Part shown: positions 58,697 through 64,000 of the stretch, piece by piece
Position numbering within the stretch: position 1 is the first letter of the stretch
How the letters are laid out: every line of letters begins with the position of its first letter
Assembly (NCBI GenBank): GCA_941918925.1
Contig: OW799233.1
Location: 88,170,055-88,234,054, forward strand
Source: Phyto melanocephala
Taxonomy: Eukaryota > Arthropoda > Insecta > Diptera > Rhinophoridae
DNA length: 64,000 bases
Direction of reading: 5' to 3'
Program-made: the position numbers and the translations under genes
Notes under the pieces: model-generated
Database searches by the model: none
What the model was told of the DNA's origin: nothing
What the model saw: only the letters and a program-made list of their open reading frames with translations

Positions 58697-58900
58697 TAAA
58701 AAGAAATTAATATTTATGGTGCGACGCCTTTTGCAAATCCAATAATTTTTATTTACTTTAAGTACACACTTTAGCAATAAATATTCCCATAAAATATTAA
58801 AAAAATCGTGTTCTTTTATGACGTCGAATATCCAAAATAAACAAATCCTATTTTTATGCTATTTAATATAAAAAATATGAAAACATTAATAGCAAAAAAA
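58697..58900. other. Spacer before the second splice-like site
   Basis: AT-rich, nothing recognised. Confidence 0.4.
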
Positions 58901-58936
58901 CTAATTATTTGTTTTTCTTTTTATTTTCAGGTACGT
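58901..58936 (+). promoter_or_regulatory. Second candidate recursive-splicing (ratchet) site
   Basis: CTAAT (58901-58905) is followed by a nearly uninterrupted T-rich tract and TTTTCAG ending at 58930. GTACGT begins at 58931. The branch A to AG distance is about 26 nt. The 3' half is textbook. The 5' splice site is acceptable but weaker than GTAAGT. Confidence 0.5.
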
Positions 58937-59018
58937 TGCTTAACTGTAAATAATTTTCAACTCCTTTGCTGGAATTATAAGGTCGGTGATAACTTTTTTA
59001 TTTAGTTCAAATAGAGTA

Positions 59019-59663
59019 CAGTGCAACCTCGCTCAACGCAACTAATAGAAATTTTGGCCGTTGCGATAACCGAGCATCAATTTTTTAGGGCGCAAATTCT
59101 CTTTTTTGTCTTAATATGGCCTCATAAACCACTTGTACAAATCATTTTTAATTTATATATATTCACAAGCTCTTATTGTAACACGCTTGCCTGGTCCAAA
59201 TTCAATATTTGCAACGAATTTTTTTAACTTAGCTTCATTGCTTTTAATTCTGGATATTGTTGATTTGTGCACTTTATATTCATTGCAAATCACTTTTAGA
59301 GATATGCCCCTTTCAAGCTTATTACGAATATCACTTTTTTGTTTAATTGAAAGTTTTACAAATTTTGTAATCACCGGCATTTTATTCACTGTAAATAGAA
59401 CAACCTTTCACGAAAAGAGATTCTTTCAACTGAGTACATTCACAAAAAAAAAAAAAACAAGTGCAACACTCATATTTCAATATTCTTGGAATAGCGGTAA
59501 ATCTAAAGCTAAAAATCTTTATATTGATCATTTTGGGAGAAAAGTTGCGATAACTGAGTTTTTTTTAAGTTTCGTTAACTGAGTCAACAGTGCAAACAAT
59601 TTACGAGTTGCAATAATCAATGAGTTGCTCTTATCGAGGGTTGTGTTAAGCGAGGTGGCACTG
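59019..59663 (-). mobile_element. pogo/Tigger-like element, internally deleted
   Basis: The termini cagtgcaacctcgctcaacg and (reversed right) cagtgccacctcgcttaaca are flanked by TA (59017-59018 and 59664-59665). Similar ends and TA targets are typical of the pogo/Tigger branch of Tc1/mariner. Subterminal gttgcgataac-type repeats occur inside both ends. The 645 bp retain only the start of a transposase. Confidence 0.8.
59153..59389 (-). pseudogene. N-terminal fragment of a pogo/Tigger transposase (CENP-B-type HTH)
   Basis: The 78-codon reverse frame begins MNKMPVITKFVKLSIKQKSD and continues with KLERGISLKVICNEYKVHKS and TISRIKSNEAKLKKF. This is the first helix-turn-helix of CENP-B/Tigger/jerky-type proteins (consensus LSLKQKLEII..LE.G.S...IAKEYGVGKSTI..IK). 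The frame stops soon after. The second DNA-binding domain and the DDE catalytic domain are absent because the element is internally deleted. Confidence 0.8.
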
Positions 59664-61121
59664 TAATTTGACCTCAATTTTTGTCAACGAAAATAATTAC
59701 CGAATAAATCAGTTAATGTTTCTTAATATTGTTGGGGTATACTTCCCTAAATAAACCTTTTTTGTGCTACAATGTAAACCTAGTAATATATACTTGTAGT
59801 AGTTGTATTAGTAGTTTTTTTTTTATTTAAAATCCACAGCTGTGGTTGGCAACCATATTTTGGGAGAATAAGTCATAACCACACACCATATAAAACTAAA
59901 GCAACAAATCGCACCAAATGTTTAAATTTTGAAACATATTTTTTTACTAGCCAATCTTTGTGTGTGTGTTTTTTTTTTAATACAGCCGCCAACGCCGTCA
60001 ATTTTAATATTATGATGACAAGCGACAATGGTGAAACGAAAAAGAGTGCACAAAATATGCAAAAAAAAACTTTCACTTAAACGCTGTTTTTAACTTCTGT
60101 GTTTTACTAAAAAAAATAAAATCGCTTTAAAATCATGCTTCCTCACCCTCTTCAGATGAGGAGTGCTAATAGGAAACAGCATGTTAATTTAGCAACTTAA
60201 ATTGTTATACAAATTTGTAGTTGTAGGAAGATTTCATTTATTATAATGTTTTGTTCGTAACAGCAGTACGCGTATAAGGAAACCAACATTACAAATTGTG
60301 GCCAAAGGCTAGAGGAACACATGAGTTTGAATTTTTCCAAGATGTTACAAAAAAATTTATTGATATTTTTCGTTATAAACTGATTTCCGTTATTGACTGT
60401 GTCTTTCTTTGTGCCAATTCGATTTGAATAGCTGTGTTTAAAATATGCGTCCTAACAGAATTTTGATAAAAAAATAATTTATCGTAAATCAATTATATAA
60501 TACTCTCTACATTTGTTGCCAAATTTAACATTCGTGTTGTGTTATACGAGAACCCACAATATGTCATGACAAAGGTATAACATTTTCATTTTCAGTCTTG
60601 TGTCAAAATGTAAGAAAAAACTGCTCTAATATCTTTAAAAGTTTCAAAAATCTTTAAATGTTAATTGTTAATACATTTAATAAATATTAATTAATTTAGC
60701 AGAAGTCACTTGAACCATGAACAAAAAGCGATCAATTCATTTTCCAATATATAAATGTACTAAACTCTGAAGCTATTACCTTCGTGATAAAATTGTCCTT
60801 TAGTTTCAAATTGTTATAAACGTTTGTCGCCGTATGTCGTTTAAAGCTGAACCAAAATTGCATAAAAATGCTTTTTTGAAGAAACACGACCGATGAATAC
60901 TTAAATTTCATTGTGTTATTTTCTTTTGTTGAATGGCCCGATATAACAAAATTATATTGGTTTGGCTACAAAAGGTATGAAATCTGAATAAAAATATGAT
61001 ATAATTGTTGAGAGCGTAAAAAATAAGAGCATAATAACATCACCAAACAGACATTTTGAAAAGTGCAACTTCTTCCAACAAAAACATAATCATGCTTAAT
61101 TTTTTTGAAAATTATTCTAGA
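59664..61121. other. No gene or element recognised
   Basis: AT-rich, no supported coding region or repeat ends. Confidence 0.4.
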
Positions 61122-62660
61122 GTGTACCCCTTCACATGTGGTGTCAATATTCATTTTCGACACAATATAGTATATATTTTCTGAGAAGTCGAATAATAAT
61201 ATATTTTTGTCCGTGTGTAGGTTAAAAGCAACTTTAAGAAGCCACTACATCTTCAACAGTCCTGTATGCAGTACTAATACATCAACCGGTCAAGTTATAA
61301 GTAAAAATTATATGGAAAATTTTTATTTGTTTTAAATATATCAAGTTCCTCAAAATTCTAATTCAAACTGCAAGTTCTAGCTGAAAAAATTATTCCTAAA
61401 AATGCTTGACAATTTCGGTTGGAAACTAACTGAGATATAAGCACCAAAATGCAACTGCTTTCGTATTTATTTCTAAAATTTATAAACAATATTCGATTTT
61501 TTTCAAATTCCTTGCAACTAGTAATTAAAAATGGTATCAAATGAAAGGACTTGAGCAGTAAAATACGGTTAACTACGAAAAACTATAAAATCCTAGATGG
61601 CGCACAGAGCGATTTGTTCATACAATGTTTGGCAAAAAATATAAGGAGTGCTCGTAGAATGTTGAATTTTGGCACAGAGCCTTTGGTTAGCTTTAATAAG
61701 AAAAAAATATAAAGTTTCATCAAAATTGGACGCGCCCTCTACCCACCGCCCATAGAACCCAAAATTTATTTTTGCCCAAAGTTCTTGAAATTTGGCACAG
61801 AGCCTTTATTATCTCAATTAGAGACCACCACTCATCGCCCATATAACCCATATTATATTTTTCACCACAACTTTTTGTTTCTTTACCAAAACTAATTAAA
61901 TGAAAATTAAAAATGAAATTGAAAATTTCATGAATTTGGAGACAAATTTTATGATTTTATGAAAGATTATTAATTATTTAAACTTTTTTGTTTTAATTGA
62001 TAGTATGGAGTCTTACCTTTCATTTTATTATAGCGGGAGCACCTAGCACGACCGAGCAACCTTTTTTTTCTTCCAAGGAAGCTTGCAATCACGGCACATT
62101 ATAGAACAAATTTTATTCTATCATATCTTTTAAACGATATGAGCGAACTTTATAATATTTTTTTAAATACGCAGAAAAGGCTATATTTGAAAAAATCACT
62201 ATTTAAATCAGAGCAATAAAATTATCTTACGTACAAAGACTATAGAAGTGGGTAAACAGTTTTCAATATTTTGGACCAAAATTTACATGTGACTTTACTT
62301 CATTATTTCAAAGACAAATAAACGTTTTTTTTTTGGATACAATTAATGGATTCTTCACACTTAATCAATTTTTTTTACAAAACTGCATCATCACATTTTT
62401 AAATTTTATGTGTCGAAAAAATTACTTATTGTACAAAAAATCCCACTGTGTGGCGTCGTAAATAAAATAATAAATAATTCATTTCTTAATCCCCCAAAAT
62501 TGATATAAAACCTAAGTCCTTGAACAAACAGCAGAATACCGTTAACAATGTAAAAAATTCAAGATAAAAAAATGGCGTCGGAAATAATAAAGCAAAATGG
62601 CGTATAATTAATTTTATCAGCCATCTTTGCTAGCTATGATGTGGTCACTATAGCTAACGA
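61122..62660 (+). mobile_element. HINE, degraded, interrupted by an unclassified repeat
   Basis: The 5' remnant (ccccttcacatgtggtgtc, acaatatagtatatattttc, gtccgtgtgtaggttaaaag) and long-variant body pieces (atcaaatgaaaggacttgag, tagatggcgcac) run to about 61605. After about 0.9 kb of other sequence the body resumes near 62500 (aaaatggcgtcgg, agctatgatgtggtcactat). The terminal hairpin is not found. The inserted segment repeats the phrase tttggcacagagcctttrtt twice (near 61670 and 61792) and carries cgcccat-type motifs seen in Helitron-like repeats. Confidence 0.5.
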
Positions 62661-64000
62661 ATAAAAAATAATACTTCGAACTTATTTCTTAAAGTTAATT
62701 TTAGTATGCAAATGAAAGTTTAACGCATAAAAAATTTCTAATGTTCTCCCTTACAAATCTCCTTCATAGTAAAGGATGCATATATCCTTTGATTAATTTG
62801 TACAATGTTTGTTTTTTTCCTGTTGGCTTATTTGAGACAGAAATTTTTTAAATATCACCTGAATTGAAGATAAAGTTTAAAAAAAAAAACTATAAGTATA
62901 TTTCATTGGTTCTTTATTGAACTGTTGCAGTTCCTATTAACTGAAATCAGGCTCTAATTATTGAAGGAGTTTGATTTTTAGCTTTCAATTGGTCATGTTG
63001 TTCACCGGCAATTTAACAACTGGCTAGAAGGGTGTATTGCGCTGTGTGCAAAGAGACTTGAAATTGCCGTAGTATGTCTAACTGCGCAAAATTGTTTCGT
63101 AATGCAGTTGAATAATTTGGAGCGTGTCTGCTATAAAGTTCTTGTCTTGACCAATTGCCAAACATTATTTTGTAAAAGAGGTACGCTTAATTGATTGATT
63201 ACCTGTAAGCAAGTTTAATACGACAGCAGAGATTGTTTAAAACCTATACCAGAAAAATTTATAATTTTGCTTTTTTTTTACTTAACAATTTTATATATCA
63301 AATGAAAAGCTTTTATTTGCTTTAAATATAAGTAAACACGGCTACATTAGTTCAAATACGATCTATTGACAACTTAAGCTCCTTAGATTCTATGTCTTTA
63401 AAACATTTCCCTCGCGAAATTTTCCATTTGCATACCATCTTGTGTTTTCTGCAGTATCGTTTAATAATTTTTTTCTTTTATTGAAATCGCTTAAAAGAAA
63501 TACAAAATAATAACTATTTTTAATTTTAATTTTTAATAAATTGTACAAACGTAATTTTGGTTTTAACCTTTATATGGCTTCATGTATATGAAATTTGCGA
63601 TTTGCCAATTTATCTTGTACAAAAAGAAAAAAAAATTGAGTTTTTGGTGCTTTGGCCATAAAAGGCCGCAGAGTTTTGAGGCTAAAATAAAATTTTCCAT
63701 ACGACAGTTGCAATATGAATATTTAATAAATAGATGTAATTGGTTACGCAGTTTTAAAAAATGTCATAAAAAAATTAAAAATGTTAACTTTTTTTCAATT
63801 AAATTTAAAGTTCAAAACTAAAAGTTTTTTCGTGTATCGTTATTAAATTGTTTGCTTTTGGTAAATAATTGTTTTTAATTTGCAGTTCTATTGACTGTCA
63901 TCGATAATATTGTATTAAACATTTATTCTACTTTTATTTAATAAATTTAAAGGCAAAATATTTGTTTAAACAGTTGTTAAAGAATTTATATTTGAAATAG
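62661..64000. other. No gene or element recognised
   Basis: AT-rich, with a slightly more mixed segment at about 63000-63180 that contains no recognisable frame. A 3' splice-site look-alike (TTTGCAG) occurs near 63885 without a following 5' site. Confidence 0.4.

Noticed and set aside
1..64000. CRISPR arrays, bacterial operons, tRNA or rRNA genes
   Set aside because: None are visible. The sequence is a typical eukaryotic intergenic or intronic region, and no cloverleaf-like or rRNA-like segment was recognised by eye.

Overview
The window is strongly AT-rich, non-coding eukaryotic DNA with no bacterial-style gene packing. I recognise no host protein-coding exon, tRNA or rRNA. What can be read is a dense graveyard of transposable elements. 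The mix points to a higher fly (brachyceran Diptera): DINE-1/mini-me-type non-autonomous Helentrons with (GTCY)n tracts, DD41D and DD37E Tc1/mariner elements, Helitrons and a Ty3/gypsy LTR element. The exact species cannot be read from the sequence.

Layout. 0-5.7 kb: a direct repeat, a reverse-strand Helentron (HINE) piece and a deleted DD41D mariner. 5.7-8.4 kb: a DD37E transposon interrupted by a Helitron, itself interrupted by a 5'-truncated non-LTR retrotransposon. 9.6-17.8 kb: a decayed mariner, a PIF/Harbinger-like MITE, two HINEs, a second non-LTR fragment and a 735-bp element with long inverted repeats. 19-25.4 kb: a HINE, a second PIF-like MITE, a pogo/Tigger-like element holding a mariner relic, and a TA-flanked MITE. 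25.4-33.3 kb: two head-to-tail HINEs, the second split by a complete, apparently very young Ty3/gypsy retrotransposon (26452-32765). 33.3-34.8 kb: a hAT element. 35-51.9 kb: scattered relics, three HINEs, a second DD37E copy split by one of them, and two Helitrons. 53-62.7 kb: HINE pieces, a nearly full-length DD37E copy, a second DD41D mariner and a pogo/Tigger-like element.

The only intact large coding sequence is the 1355-codon Gag-Pol of the gypsy element: SAP-like motif, Gag, two CCHC knuckles, protease, reverse transcriptase, RNase H, integrase. Its two 229-bp LTRs are identical by eye, it has a 4-bp target duplication, and the unoccupied target can be read in a sister HINE at 45.1 kb.

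The most interesting non-transposon signals are two plus-strand sites, at 20598/20599 and 58930/58931. In each a branch point, polypyrimidine tract and 3' splice site are directly followed by a 5' splice site. This is the architecture of recursive-splicing ratchet points, so the window may lie inside a very long intron of a plus-strand host gene. That is inference from motif only.
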